NCBI RefSeq assembly: GCF_003628145.1
Contig: NZ_RBZV01000016.1
Location: 1,230 to 65,229 of the forward strand
Length of the DNA: 64,000 nucleotides
Reading direction: 5' to 3'
From: Trinickia fusca
GTDB lineage: Bacteria > Pseudomonadota > Gammaproteobacteria > Burkholderiales > Burkholderiaceae
Shown here: positions 44,126 through 52,998 of the stretch, piece after piece
Layout of the letters: each line of letters opens with the position of its first letter
Numbering within the stretch: position 1 is the first letter of the stretch
The notes under the pieces: generated by a model
Seen by the model: only the letters and a program-made list of their open reading frames with translations
Told to the model about the DNA's origin: nothing
The model's database searches: none
Program-made: the position numbers and the translations under genes

Positions 44126-45408
44126 CGATGCAGCACTTCGATGTCGTCGTGATCGGCGCGGGGCCGGCCGGCTTGGCCGCGGTGCAGGCAGCGGCCTCGA
44201 GCGGTGCTCGCATTGCACTGGTCGACGACAACCCGCGCGCAGGTGGTCAAGTCTGGCGGCAAGGTCCCGGACGCGGCGCGGCCAAGCCATTGCAGGACAT
44301 GCTGACGGCGCTCGATGCCCAAGCTGGCCTCACAATCTTTTCTTCGACACGCGTCATTGCCGCCGCGCCCGCCAAGACGTTGCTGCTCGAATCGTCCGAT
44401 CAGGGCGGTGTGCATCTGTCGTACGAGCGCCTGATCGTCTGTACCGGGGCGCGTGAACGGCTGTTGCCGTGCCGTGGCTGGACGCTGCCCGGCGTGACCG
44501 GCGCGGGCGGCTTACAAGCGCTGATCAAAGGCGGTGTGCCCGTCGGCGGTCAGCGCATCGTGATCGGTGGCAGCGGTCCGCTGCTGATCGCGGCGCTGGC
44601 CACCGCGCGTGAAGCCGGTGCGCGCGTGCTCGCCGTCGTCGAGCACGCGCCGCGCGCGGCCGTGGCGCGTTTCGGGTTGTCGCTGGCTGCTACGCCGTCG
44701 AAGCTGTGGCAGGCGGCTCGGCTCACAAGGGGCTTTGGGGGCGTGCCCTATTGGACCGATAGCGTCGTGCGCGAGGTGCGCGGCAACGGTCGCGTCGAAG
44801 CCGTGACGATCGCTCGCGGGACGCGCGAGATGACGCTAGCGTGCGATCGCGTGGCGCTCGGCTACGGCCTCGTGCCGAACCTGACGCTCGCTCAAGCGCT
44901 CGGTTGCGCGGTCGAGGCGGAGGGGATCGTCGTCGACGACTTGCAACGCACGTCGGTCGACGATGTGCTGGCGGCGGGTGAATGCACAGGCATCGGCGGA
45001 GTCGAGCTTGCCACAGCGGAGGGGGCGATTGCTGGTTGCATCGCGGGCAAGGTGAGCGTTCCGGCACAGCTCGTGCATGAACGCACGCGTTGGCGGCGCT
45101 TCGCGGCGCGCGTCGAGCGCGGTTTCGCGCTCGGTGAGGCCGCACGCGCATGGCCCACTCCGGATACGTTGCTGTGCCGCTGCGAAGACGTGCCGTTCGG
45201 CGAAGTCGCCGCGCACGGCAGCTGGCGCGACGCGAAGCTGCACACACGCTGCGGCATGGGCGCGTGTCAAGGGCGCATCTGCGGGACTGCTGCCCAAACG
45301 CTGTTGGGGTGGGACATGGCCGCGCCGCGTCCGCCGCTCGCCCCCACGCGCATCGAGACGCTGCTCGCTGCCTGCGCGCACGAACAGCATCTCGACTGCC
45401 CCCTATAA
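44122..45408 (+). CDS. lhpE: D-hydroxyproline dehydrogenase NAD(P)/FAD-type subunit
   Basis: The 428-residue protein has an N-terminal FAD site VVVIGAGPAGLAAVQAAASSG, a central nucleotide-binding site (RIVIGGSGPLLIAALATAREAG) and a C-terminal Cys cluster (LCRCEDVPFGEV ... HTRCGMGACQGRICG), the BFD-like 2Fe-2S site seen in the large subunit of such oxidases. ATGA overlap with the small subunit. It completes the three-subunit dehydrogenase. Confidence 0.9.
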   Translation: MTMQHFDVVVIGAGPAGLAAVQAAASSGARIALVDDNPRAGGQVWRQGPGRGAAKPLQDMLTALDAQAGLTIFSSTRVIAAAPAKTLLLESSDQGGVHLSYERLIVCTGARERLLPCRGWTLPGVTGAGGLQALIKGGVPVGGQRIVIGGSGPLLIAALATAREAGARVLAVVEHAPRAAVARFGLSLAATPSKLWQAARLTRGFGGVPYWTDSVVREVRGNGRVEAVTIARGTREMTLACDRVALGYGLVPNLTLAQALGCAVEAEGIVVDDLQRTSVDDVLAAGECTGIGGVELATAEGAIAGCIAGKVSVPAQLVHERTRWRRFAARVERGFALGEAARAWPTPDTLLCRCEDVPFGEVAAHGSWRDAKLHTRCGMGACQGRICGTAAQTLLGWDMAAPRPPLAPTRIETLLAACAHEQHLDCPL

Positions 45409-45434
45409 TCGACCGTCTAGAGACGCGCGCCACC

Positions 45435-46232
45435 ATGCGCCGACGTTCAGCTACTTCTCGTACGATGACGCCGACGATTCCTTTGCCAGAGATGCCTGCC
45501 GCGGAAACGCTCGCGCAGATGCTGCCGTACTTCGCGCAACTCGAGCCGGTGCTCGACACGCTGCCCGACGTGGTCTTCTTCGTGAAGGACGGCGAGGCTC
45601 GTTACGCGATGATCAATCGCACGCTGGCCTCGCGTTGCGGCTGCAAGGACAAGCGCATGCTGCTCGGCAAGACCGCCGAGCAAGTGTTCCCGAGCCGCTT
45701 CGGCCGTGCGTATCTGGAGCAGGATCGGGCGATCATCGAATCGGGCACATCGATGATCGATGAGCTCGAGCTGCACCTCTATCCAGGCCGCGAGCAGGGC
45801 TGGTGCCTGACCTCGAAGGTGCCGTTGCGCAATGCCGCGGGAAGCATCGTCGGCGTAGCCGGCATTTCACGCGACTTGAAGGCCAATGCCAAGACGCATC
45901 CGGCCTATATGCGTCTTGCCGAAGTCGTCCAATACATCCAGGACAATTACGTCCAGCCGCTGAATCTCACGCAGCTGGCAGAGATGGCCGGCATGTCGGT
46001 CGCGCAGCTCGAGCGCTATTTCCATAAGGTATTTCATCTGACGCCACGACAAGTGCTGCTGAAGACACGGCTCGATGCGGCCACGGCCCTGCTCGTGACG
46101 CAAGAAAAGGTGACCGACGTGGCGGCATTGTGCGGTTACACCGATCACAGCGCGTTCACACGGCAATTCAAGGCGACGGTCGGCGTGACGCCCACGGAGT
46201 ACCGGATGCTGCTCGGGGGGCATTCGCGCTGA
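45435..46232 (+). CDS. PAS-domain AraC-family regulator of hydroxyproline genes
   Basis: The 265-residue protein has an N-terminal PAS-like domain (about 30-150; LPDVVFFVKDGEARYAMINRTLA) and a C-terminal AraC double helix-turn-helix (LTQLAEMAGMSVAQLERYFHKVF, VTDVAALCGYTDHSAFTRQFK). It lies 26 bases after lhpE and is likely the local regulator, in the position of LhpR of Pseudomonas. A TATAAT (45404-45409) and a CGTCTAGAGACG palindrome (45414-45425) lie just before the start and suggest a promoter of its own. A later Met at 45465 is an alternative start. Confidence 0.85.
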   Translation: MRRRSATSRTMTPTIPLPEMPAAETLAQMLPYFAQLEPVLDTLPDVVFFVKDGEARYAMINRTLASRCGCKDKRMLLGKTAEQVFPSRFGRAYLEQDRAIIESGTSMIDELELHLYPGREQGWCLTSKVPLRNAAGSIVGVAGISRDLKANAKTHPAYMRLAEVVQYIQDNYVQPLNLTQLAEMAGMSVAQLERYFHKVFHLTPRQVLLKTRLDAATALLVTQEKVTDVAALCGYTDHSAFTRQFKATVGVTPTEYRMLLGGHSR

Positions 46233-46392
46233 CGTGACGTGCAAATTGCGCGCCACAAGATTTGGATGGTGGTCTGAGTCGATTAGGATCGCAAACTGTT
46301 TTTCGCAGAATGCCTAGGTAATGGCGGAATGGCACTGATGCTAATTCGCCATTCGCCTTGACGCTCGGCAAGGGCTGTTCGATAGTGGCCTG

Positions 46393-47736
46393 GTGGTCCG
46401 ATTCGATTCCTACGACATGCCTACGACGTCAGACCCCCGTGCGAGCGATATCACTTTTCCGGCGACATGCGGACGCTGCGGTGCCCGCGTGTCCGAGCCC
46501 GTATCGTTCTGTCCGCATTGCGGCGCCCACGCGAGACTAGCGTTTCGCCGTGATGCGTCGCAGCCCGCTTCTCGTGCTACGCCGACGGAATCAGTCAAGC
46601 GGGCAAGTGCAGGTGCAGGCGTAGCGTCGACGAGCGAGCGTACGGCGCGTACCGAGCGTACGGCTTCCGCGCTCGGCGATGCGTTGTGGCCGGAATTGCG
46701 GCCTAAGCCGTTGTTCGCAACAGGCGACCCAGATCCGTATGGTGATGCGCGCGGTTCGTCCAAGGCGCCGTCACGTCATTGGGGATTGAAAAGCGGAACC
46801 GGCCTCGTGTTGTGCGCCTTCGTCGTGCTGTATGGCGGCGTGGTGCTGCTGCATAGCCACAACCGGGATGTTTCGAGCGAGCAGGAGTCGTCCTCGAGTA
46901 CTGCCGAGGGTAGTGTGACCGTGGGCAGCGTCGCGCACACGCCGTCACAGCCGTCAGCGACATCGAACCCATCGGCTCAAGCGAAGCCCGATGCGATCGC
47001 AGCGGCACCCGCACCCGCCTCGATCATGCCGCTCCCGCCCATCGTGTCGGCTGCACCTTCGGCGTCTCGAGCCATCGCACAGGCGCCCCCCGCGAATGTG
47101 CCGGCCATGCTGCCTGAGCCGGCGCCGAAGCCCGCACCGACGCAGGCACAAACACCGATGCAGACGCCGAACGCCGTCGCTACCGACGCTCGCCATCCGC
47201 ATCGTTCGCGCACGGCAGTGGCGCAAGTGTTCGTTCCCTCGCAGACACCGTCGCACGCGGCAAGCGCCAAGCCAGTGCCGCGCCCGCCTGGCGCACGTGT
47301 ACCGTCCTGGACTGCGCCGCGACAAGACTACGCTATGCGCAGTGATCGCCGTGAAATGCCCGCGCCCACCTCGGTCTCGCGCGCCGTGGCAAGTGCGCAA
47401 GCGAGCCTCGAGAAAAACGACCTCAGCGCGGCACGTGCAGCGTTGGCGAGCGTTCAGGCTACCGAGCCCGACAACAGCGAGGCGTTCATGCTGCGGCAGG
47501 ATTTGGCCTCACGTGAACGCGCTCGCGACGCTGCATTGAACGCGGCGCGCGGCTGTATGGCGCAGGAGCGCTGGAAATGCGCATGGCACAACGCGGGCAA
47601 CGCGTTGTCGATCGATTCGAGCAACGCCGAAGCGAAGGCGCTCATCGAGCGCTCGATCGTCGACTCGGGCGAAGCCACTCGGCCGGCAGGCCCTGGGCCT
47701 GATCCCGATCTGCCGGGCTTCCCTGAAGTTCAGTAA
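46393..47736 (+). CDS. Zinc-ribbon membrane protein with Pro/Ala-rich linker and TPR-like C-terminus
   Basis: This is a protein of 447 residues (GTG at 46393; the Met at 46417 is an alternative). A zinc ribbon CGRCG...CPHCG (residues 26-44) is followed by a polar region, one membrane segment (about 137-155, TGLVLCAFVVLYGGVVLL), a long Pro/Ala/Thr-rich periplasmic linker (about 175-310) and a helical C-terminus resembling TPR (AQASLEKNDLSAARAALASVQATEP). Function unknown. Nothing links it to the neighbouring operons. Confidence 0.75.
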   Translation: MVRFDSYDMPTTSDPRASDITFPATCGRCGARVSEPVSFCPHCGAHARLAFRRDASQPASRATPTESVKRASAGAGVASTSERTARTERTASALGDALWPELRPKPLFATGDPDPYGDARGSSKAPSRHWGLKSGTGLVLCAFVVLYGGVVLLHSHNRDVSSEQESSSSTAEGSVTVGSVAHTPSQPSATSNPSAQAKPDAIAAAPAPASIMPLPPIVSAAPSASRAIAQAPPANVPAMLPEPAPKPAPTQAQTPMQTPNAVATDARHPHRSRTAVAQVFVPSQTPSHAASAKPVPRPPGARVPSWTAPRQDYAMRSDRREMPAPTSVSRAVASAQASLEKNDLSAARAALASVQATEPDNSEAFMLRQDLASRERARDAALNAARGCMAQERWKCAWHNAGNALSIDSSNAEAKALIERSIVDSGEATRPAGPGPDPDLPGFPEVQ

Positions 47737-47772
47737 ATAAAATCAGTAAAACTAAATAATAAGCGTTCGCTT
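47735..47772 (-). terminator. Probable terminator of the FAD oxidoreductase gene
   Basis: On the minus strand a perfect 12-base palindrome AAGCGAACGCTT (47761-47772) is followed by a T-rich tract (complement of 47735-47760). An additional small hairpin, GCCTACGCTAGGC, lies at 47781-47793. The arrangement sits between convergent genes. Confidence 0.45.
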
Positions 47773-47801
47773 GAAGTGAGGCCTACGCTAGGCGGGGAAG
47801 G

Positions 47802-49094
47802 TCAATGGCCGCGGCTGGCTAGTGCATCGGCGGCGATCTTGCGCAGATACGTGAGCTCAGCGGCCACGAGCCCCAATGGCCCGAATGTGCGTGTGAGCCC
47901 GAATCGCGCGAACGCAGGCGGGATAGAGCGGCCTTCGGCGATCGCGGAGGCGATCAGCTCGCCGGCAACCGTCGTCGGTGCGAGGCCGTGCCCGCCGAAG
48001 CCGACGGCATGCCAGACGCCGTCGACCGAGCGGCCGATCTGCGGCATCTGGTGGCGCGCATAGCTCATGAGGCCGCCCCACGCGTATTCGATCTTGACGC
48101 CGCGCAATTGCGGATACACATGCAACAGATCGCGCGTGAGCAACCGCTCGATCCGTTGTGGTTCACGCTCGAAGATGGAAATGCGCCCGCCCCATAGGAT
48201 GCGCGTGTCGCTTAGCGGCCGGTAATAGTCGAAGGCAAAGCGCGAATCATAGACGGCCGAGGCGCAATCGATCGCCTCCTTGAGTCGCGCGCCGAGCGGC
48301 TCGGTCGTGACGATGTACGTGGCGATCGGCAACACGGCGCGCTCGACACGGCGATAGACGTTGCGCGCATAGCCACCGCCAGCCATGACGACATGCCGGG
48401 CAGCGATCGATCCGCCAGATGTCTGTACCAGATAACCTTCGCGCGTCCGATCGAGCTTCACGACCGGGCTGTGTTCATACACGCGCACGCCAGCTTTGGT
48501 GAGCGTGGTGGCAAGACCGAGCACGTACTTGAGCGGATGAAGATGAAACCCGTTGGGCTCGAACAGGCCCGCGTGATAGCGCTCGGTTTTCAAGCGGCTG
48601 CGCATGTTGTCGACGGAAAGCGGTTGCCACTCGACGCCGAACGCTTCGAGCATGAGCTTGCGCTGCGCTTCGAGCGCGGTGGGCCTGCCGAACCAGTCGG
48701 CGAGGATCGCGCCCGCATGCACCGCGTCGCACGCGATGGCGTAGCGCGCGATGCGCGAGCGAATCAGCTCGACGGCATCGAGCGTCAGCGCATAGAGCGC
48801 TCGCGCGTCATGCGAGCCCAGCACGCGTAACAACTCGGCGCAGTCGAGGCTGTACCCGCCGAACACGAACCCGCCGTTGCGTCCCGACGCGCCGAAGCCG
48901 ACGCGCTCGGCCTCGAGCACGGCGATATTGGATACGCCGCGTTCGACGAGCCCGAGCGCCGTACAAAGCCCGGCGAGGCCGCCGCCGACGATACAGACTT
49001 CGGTCTCGTCGTGCGGCGTGGCGAGTGCCGGCCATGCCGGGCGCTCGACGCTCGCTTCGTAATAGCTGGCGGGGAGCGGCGTGGGCGGGGGCAT
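47802..49094 (-). CDS. FAD-dependent amine/amino-acid oxidoreductase (PuuB/AmaA/DadA type)
   Basis: The 430-residue protein starts SYYEASVERPAWPAL, then the FAD motif VCIVGGGLAGLCTALGLVERG and GFGASGRNGGFVFGGYS, which is typical of the gamma-glutamylputrescine oxidase and L-pipecolate oxidase group. A GFGGHGLAPTTVAGELIA stretch closes the FAD site. The substrate cannot be settled from sequence; the lysine-catabolism genes 10 kb away make pipecolate (AmaA function) a reasonable candidate, and putrescine derivatives the alternative. Confidence 0.82.
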   Translation of the reverse strand: MPPPTPLPASYYEASVERPAWPALATPHDETEVCIVGGGLAGLCTALGLVERGVSNIAVLEAERVGFGASGRNGGFVFGGYSLDCAELLRVLGSHDARALYALTLDAVELIRSRIARYAIACDAVHAGAILADWFGRPTALEAQRKLMLEAFGVEWQPLSVDNMRSRLKTERYHAGLFEPNGFHLHPLKYVLGLATTLTKAGVRVYEHSPVVKLDRTREGYLVQTSGGSIAARHVVMAGGGYARNVYRRVERAVLPIATYIVTTEPLGARLKEAIDCASAVYDSRFAFDYYRPLSDTRILWGGRISIFEREPQRIERLLTRDLLHVYPQLRGVKIEYAWGGLMSYARHQMPQIGRSVDGVWHAVGFGGHGLAPTTVAGELIASAIAEGRSIPPAFARFGLTRTFGPLGLVAAELTYLRKIAADALASRGH

Positions 49095-49124
49095 GCCGTC
49101 GTCGGGGAGGCTGGCGGGCTTGGC

Positions 49125-50159
49125 TTAGACCACCGGCGGATTGAGCCGCGTGAAGCCCGCCTGCCGGTAGTAGGGCGTATGAGGATAGGCCGGTGTGACC
49201 GCGCTGACTGCGTCGAGCCGTGCGATCTGCTCCTTCTCGAGTTGCCAGCCGACGGCACCGAGGTTCTGACGCAACTGCTCTTCGTTGCGCGCGCCGATGA
49301 TGACCGACGACACCGTAGGCCGCTGCAACAGCCAGTTCAGTGCGATTTGCGGCACGCTCTTGCCGGTTTCCTCGGCGATCGCATCGAGCACATCAACCAC
49401 GCTGTAGAGCAGCTCGTCGGCCACAGGCGGCGCCCAGATGGTCGTCTCATGCAGACGGCTTTGTTGCGGCAGGGGTTGCCCGCGTCGCACTTTGCCGGTC
49501 AGCCGGCCCCAGCCGAGCGGGCTCCACACGAGCGCGCCGACGCCCTGATCGATACCGAGCGGCATCAGATCCCATTCGTAGTCGCGGCCGACCAGCGAGT
49601 AGTACGCCTGGTGCGCGACATAACGCTGATAGCCGTACTTTTCTGCCACGGCGAGCGACTTCATGAGCTGCCAGCCCGAGAAATTCGACACGCCGATGTA
49701 GCGGATCTTGCCGGCGCGCACGAGCTCGTCAAGTGTGGCGACCACTTCTTCCACGGGCGTACTCGCATCGAAGGCGTGCAGCTGAAAGATGTCGATGTGA
49801 TCGATGCTCATGCGCTGGAGCGCGGCGTCGACTGCGCGGATCAGGCGCGAGCGTGACGAGCCCGCATCGTTGGGACCGTCGCCGGTCGGCAGCGACGCTT
49901 TCGTCGAAATCAGCACGCTGTTGCGCCGGCCCTTGATCGCTTCGCCGAGCACTTGCTCGGAAGCGCCGTCCGAATAGACATCGGCCGTGTCGAACAGCGT
50001 GAGGCCCGCGTCGAGGCAGATGTCGACGATGCGGCGCGCTTCGTCGGCGTTCGTCGTCCCCCAGTTGCTGAAGAGCGGACCCGTCCCGCCGAACGTGCCA
50101 GCGCCAAAGCTCAAGACGGGCACTTTGAGGCCGGACTGACCCAGATTCCGATATTCCAT
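49125..50159 (-). CDS. Aldo/keto reductase
   Basis: This is a 344-residue barrel enzyme reducing carbonyls with NADPH. The start at 50159 has GGAG upstream; the longer frame is not supported. Motifs seen are LGQSGLKVPVLSFGAGTFGG, FDTADVYSDGASEQVLGEAI (active-site Asp and Tyr) and SVIIGARNEEQLRQNL. It resembles YajO/Gpr-type members; the substrate is unknown. It lies 30 bases before the FAD oxidoreductase on the same strand. Confidence 0.88.
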   Translation of the reverse strand: MEYRNLGQSGLKVPVLSFGAGTFGGTGPLFSNWGTTNADEARRIVDICLDAGLTLFDTADVYSDGASEQVLGEAIKGRRNSVLISTKASLPTGDGPNDAGSSRSRLIRAVDAALQRMSIDHIDIFQLHAFDASTPVEEVVATLDELVRAGKIRYIGVSNFSGWQLMKSLAVAEKYGYQRYVAHQAYYSLVGRDYEWDLMPLGIDQGVGALVWSPLGWGRLTGKVRRGQPLPQQSRLHETTIWAPPVADELLYSVVDVLDAIAEETGKSVPQIALNWLLQRPTVSSVIIGARNEEQLRQNLGAVGWQLEKEQIARLDAVSAVTPAYPHTPYYRQAGFTRLNPPVV

Positions 50160-50255
50160 CGCGTTTTCTCCGTTCTCGATTCGTTTGAGGCGGCGCGCAT
50201 TGACTGCGCACCACCGGTTGACCGGCACGGGAACCGCGGTTTGGCGGAACCCGGG

Positions 50256-51173
50256 CTAGCCGAGGCTCGACGCTACCGCTTCGCCGACATCGGCAAGCGC
50301 GGCATCGCACCGAGCGAAGGGGGCATCCGTTTGCGTCAGATAGGCCGCCACGAAGATCGGCGCGCGCTCGGGCGGCCACATGATCGCGATATCGTTGTGC
50401 GTACCGTGCTCGCCCCCGCCCGTTTTGTCGCCAACGCGCCAATCCTTCGGCAGCTTCGCGCGCAGCTTCGCGCCGCCGGTCTGGCATCCCACGAGCCACG
50501 CGATCATCTGCGCGCGCGATTGCGCGGTCAGCACGTCGCCGAGCAACACGTTGCGCATATCGGCGAGCATGGCGATGGGTGTGGTCGTGTCGCGCGGATC
50601 GCCGGGAATGGCTTCGTTCACCGTGGGCTCGTTGCGGTCGAGCCGCGTGACAGTATCCCCCAATTGCCGGACGAATGCAGTGAGCTGCGCGGGGCCGCCG
50701 AAGCTGGCGAGCAAGAGATTGCCAGCCGTGTCGTCGCTGAGCGTGATGGCCGCTTCGCACAGCTCGCCCATCGTCATGCCGGTGTCCGTATGCTTTTCTG
50801 TCGCAGGCGAGGCGATGACGACATCGCTACGCGCGTACATGATGCGGCGCGCGAGATCCTCTTCGCGACGGTCGACACGCGCCAGGACCGCAGCGGCCGC
50901 GAGGAACTTGAACGTGCTGCACATGGGAAACAGCTCGTGCATGCGATGGCCTGCCGTCAAGCCCGAGGCCGAATCGTAGATTGCGACGCCGAGCCGGCCG
51001 TCGACCTCGCGCTCGATCTGCGCGAGCCGCGCTTCAATCTGGTCCGGCAGGGCCTTCATCCTGCGTGCATCACTGGCTGACGCACTGTGCTTCGATGCGC
51101 GGGCCAAGATGGGATCCGAAAGCCCTGCTATGACACCGCCCATCAGCGTACCGAGAAAATGTCTGCGCTCCAT
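50256..51173 (-). CDS. Class A beta-lactamase with Tat-type signal (PenA-like)
   Basis: This is a serine beta-lactamase of 305 residues. The N-terminus MERRHFLGTLMGGVIAG is a twin-arginine signal, as in Burkholderia PenA. Active-site elements are CSTFK (Ser70, Lys73), SDD at the 130 loop, RNEPTVN in the omega loop (Glu166, Asn170) and KTG (234-236). Cys69 is present. Two positions differ from the usual pattern: Asp at 132 instead of Asn and Gly at 237 instead of Ser/Thr. It is divergent from a LysR gene 104 bases away. Confidence 0.92.
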   Translation of the reverse strand: MERRHFLGTLMGGVIAGLSDPILARASKHSASASDARRMKALPDQIEARLAQIEREVDGRLGVAIYDSASGLTAGHRMHELFPMCSTFKFLAAAAVLARVDRREEDLARRIMYARSDVVIASPATEKHTDTGMTMGELCEAAITLSDDTAGNLLLASFGGPAQLTAFVRQLGDTVTRLDRNEPTVNEAIPGDPRDTTTPIAMLADMRNVLLGDVLTAQSRAQMIAWLVGCQTGGAKLRAKLPKDWRVGDKTGGGEHGTHNDIAIMWPPERAPIFVAAYLTQTDAPFARCDAALADVGEAVASSLG

Positions 51174-51277
51174 CGTTGCGGCTCCTTGAGAAAGCGGAGA
51201 ATATCGCGGTAATTCGGGAAGTCGACAATCGACGAATACTTTCCGCTGACAAAACTATTTCTTATGGATCGACGCGC

Positions 51278-52147
51278 ATGGCCCGACATCTTCCGTTGAA
51301 CGCGCTGCGCGCTTTCGAGGCGTCGGCGCGGCATGCGAGCTTCACACGCGCCGCGCGCGAATTGAGCGTGACGCAGGCTGCCGTGAGTCAGCAGGTGCGC
51401 GCGCTCGAGGAGCGGCTTGGTGTCGCACTGTTCAAACGCTTGCCGCGCGGGCTCGGCTTGACCGACGAAGGACTCGCGCTGTTGCCCGTGCTGACCGATG
51501 CATTCGATCGCATCGATGCAGTGCTGCGCCGTTTCGAGGGCGGCCACTTTCATGAGGTGCTGACGGTGGGCGTGGTGGGTACGTTCGCGGTGGGTTGGCT
51601 GATGCCGCGCTTGCAGCGGTTTCGCGTGGCTCATCCGTTCATCGAGCTGCGATTGCTGACGCACAACAACCTCGTCGACGTGGCGGCGGAGGGCTTCGAC
51701 TTTGCCATTCGCTTCGGCGACGGCAACTGGCCGGGCACGCAAGCCACGCCGCTGCTCAATGCACCGCTGGGCGCAATGTGCACGCCGGAGCTCGCGCGCA
51801 GGCTGAAGCATCCGCGCGAGTTGGCGAACGAGACGTTGCTGCGCTCGTATCGTGCCGACGAGTGGGCGCTATGGTTCGAGGCGGCCGGCGTGGTGCCGCC
51901 AGCCATCCGCGGGCCCGTGTTCGATTCGTCGCAGTTGATGGTCGAAGCGGCCGTGCAAGGGGCGGGCGTCGCGCTCGCGCCCGTGCGCATGTTCGAGCGC
52001 GAACTGCGTTCGGGCCGGCTCGTGCGTGCGTTCGACGTCGAAGTCGATACGGGTAGCTACTGGCTCACGTGGCTCAAGTCCAAGCACGTGACGCCGGCCA
52101 TGCAGTCGTTCATGAACTGGATCGGTGCGGAGACGGCTGGCGTTTAA
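51278..52147 (+). CDS. LysR regulator, AmpR/PenR-like
   Basis: The 289-residue protein starts MARHLPLNALRAFEASARHASF with the winged helix-turn-helix ARELSVTQAAVSQQVRALEERLG, followed by an effector domain with AEGFDFAIRFGDGNWPG. These segments match the AmpR/GcvA branch. The ATG at 51278 is preferred over the in-frame start at 51176, which would overlap the promoter region. Divergent placement against the beta-lactamase gene indicates it controls that gene. The intergenic 51174-51277 should carry the T-N11-A operator. Confidence 0.9.
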   Translation: MARHLPLNALRAFEASARHASFTRAARELSVTQAAVSQQVRALEERLGVALFKRLPRGLGLTDEGLALLPVLTDAFDRIDAVLRRFEGGHFHEVLTVGVVGTFAVGWLMPRLQRFRVAHPFIELRLLTHNNLVDVAAEGFDFAIRFGDGNWPGTQATPLLNAPLGAMCTPELARRLKHPRELANETLLRSYRADEWALWFEAAGVVPPAIRGPVFDSSQLMVEAAVQGAGVALAPVRMFERELRSGRLVRAFDVEVDTGSYWLTWLKSKHVTPAMQSFMNWIGAETAGV

Positions 52148-52167
52148 CTCGGCGCGCCGCGGATACG

Positions 52168-52422
52168 TCAAGTGACTGCTAGATTTCTCTGCCGATCTGC
52201 GCCTTGATGCAGCGTTCGCTTATTCGTGCGCGCAGGAAAGCCCCTGCGCCGATCATCGCGCTGCGCTTGCGGGGCCTGTGCCACCTGCAAGGCGTGACTC
52301 CGACGCTTGTGCTCGACGATCGCACCGGCATCCACTTTGGCAAGCTTGTCGTACTCGCGATAGGGCAGCGGCTGGCCATCAGCCGAAAAACACAACATCT
52401 TTATCTTGCTGGAACGCGACAT
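52168..52422 (-). CDS. Small hypothetical protein
   Basis: This is an 84-residue frame starting MSRSSKIKMLCFSADGQPL, with AGGAG about 10 bases upstream of the ATG. The first 45 residues look protein-like; the C-terminal half is Gln/Arg-rich. No family is recognised. It overlaps a plus-strand frame with no ribosome-binding site. It sits at the left edge of the lower-GC island. Confidence 0.4.
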   Translation of the reverse strand: MSRSSKIKMLCFSADGQPLPYREYDKLAKVDAGAIVEHKRRSHALQVAQAPQAQRDDRRRGFPARTNKRTLHQGADRQRNLAVT

Positions 52423-52658
52423 TAGGATATTGCTCCTACACGGGTCTTTAAAAATTCCGGCATTATGTCGATTTTTTGGGTGGTTAATTTTATTTCCGGT
52501 CGTGACATAAGCTTGTGGGGCGTAAATTTTGGCGAAAGTAGACGAAATTGTATGGTTTGTGTCGACTGCGTTTGGTATGGAAGGGGTGTTATCGGTGAGG
52601 CTGCGACAAAGTCGCGCGTTTTGGCTTTGATGATACGTGGATTGCGTGCGAGAGCGAT

Positions 52659-52997
52659 ATGAAGAAGCGATTTTTGTTTGTTTTAGATGCTGCAGTGATA
52701 TTGGTCGTTGTTTGTTTTTTTCTGTCTATTTGTTACCGCATGGCTTTTCCGATGTGGAGGTATGATAGGCAGATTTCGTTCGTTCAATTATTTATGATAT
52801 TGCCGGTGGCGACTGGTGGTTTGTGGTTGCTTTTTAGGATGCTGAGAAAAGACCGGTCGAACACTTGCTTCTATAAATTTTGCCGTTGGATGGCTGATGG
52901 TGAGCCGAATCGCCGCTTGCTTGTAACTGCTGTCGGTGCGGTGACTTTTATTTGCATTATGGAATTTATATCTTTCGTTATGAAGGTGGCGCTCTAA
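52659..52997 (+). CDS. Small three-segment membrane protein
   Basis: The 112-residue protein has hydrophobic segments at about 5-28, 44-60 and 88-110 and a Lys/Arg-rich loop with RKDRSNTCFYKFCRWM. The coding sequence is distinctly AT-rich for the window. It ends one base before the start of the large repeat protein, so the two are almost certainly cotranscribed. The family is not recognised. An open frame at 52465-52662 overlaps its start but lacks support. Confidence 0.65.
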   Translation: MKKRFLFVLDAAVILVVVCFFLSICYRMAFPMWRYDRQISFVQLFMILPVATGGLWLLFRMLRKDRSNTCFYKFCRWMADGEPNRRLLVTAVGAVTFICIMEFISFVMKVAL

Positions 52998-52998
52998 T

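Noticed and set aside
52465-52662. 65-residue plus-strand frame overlapping the start of the small membrane protein by ATGA
   Set aside because: The product looks random (Trp/Cys/Arg-rich) with no ribosome-binding site; the overlap may be coincidental.
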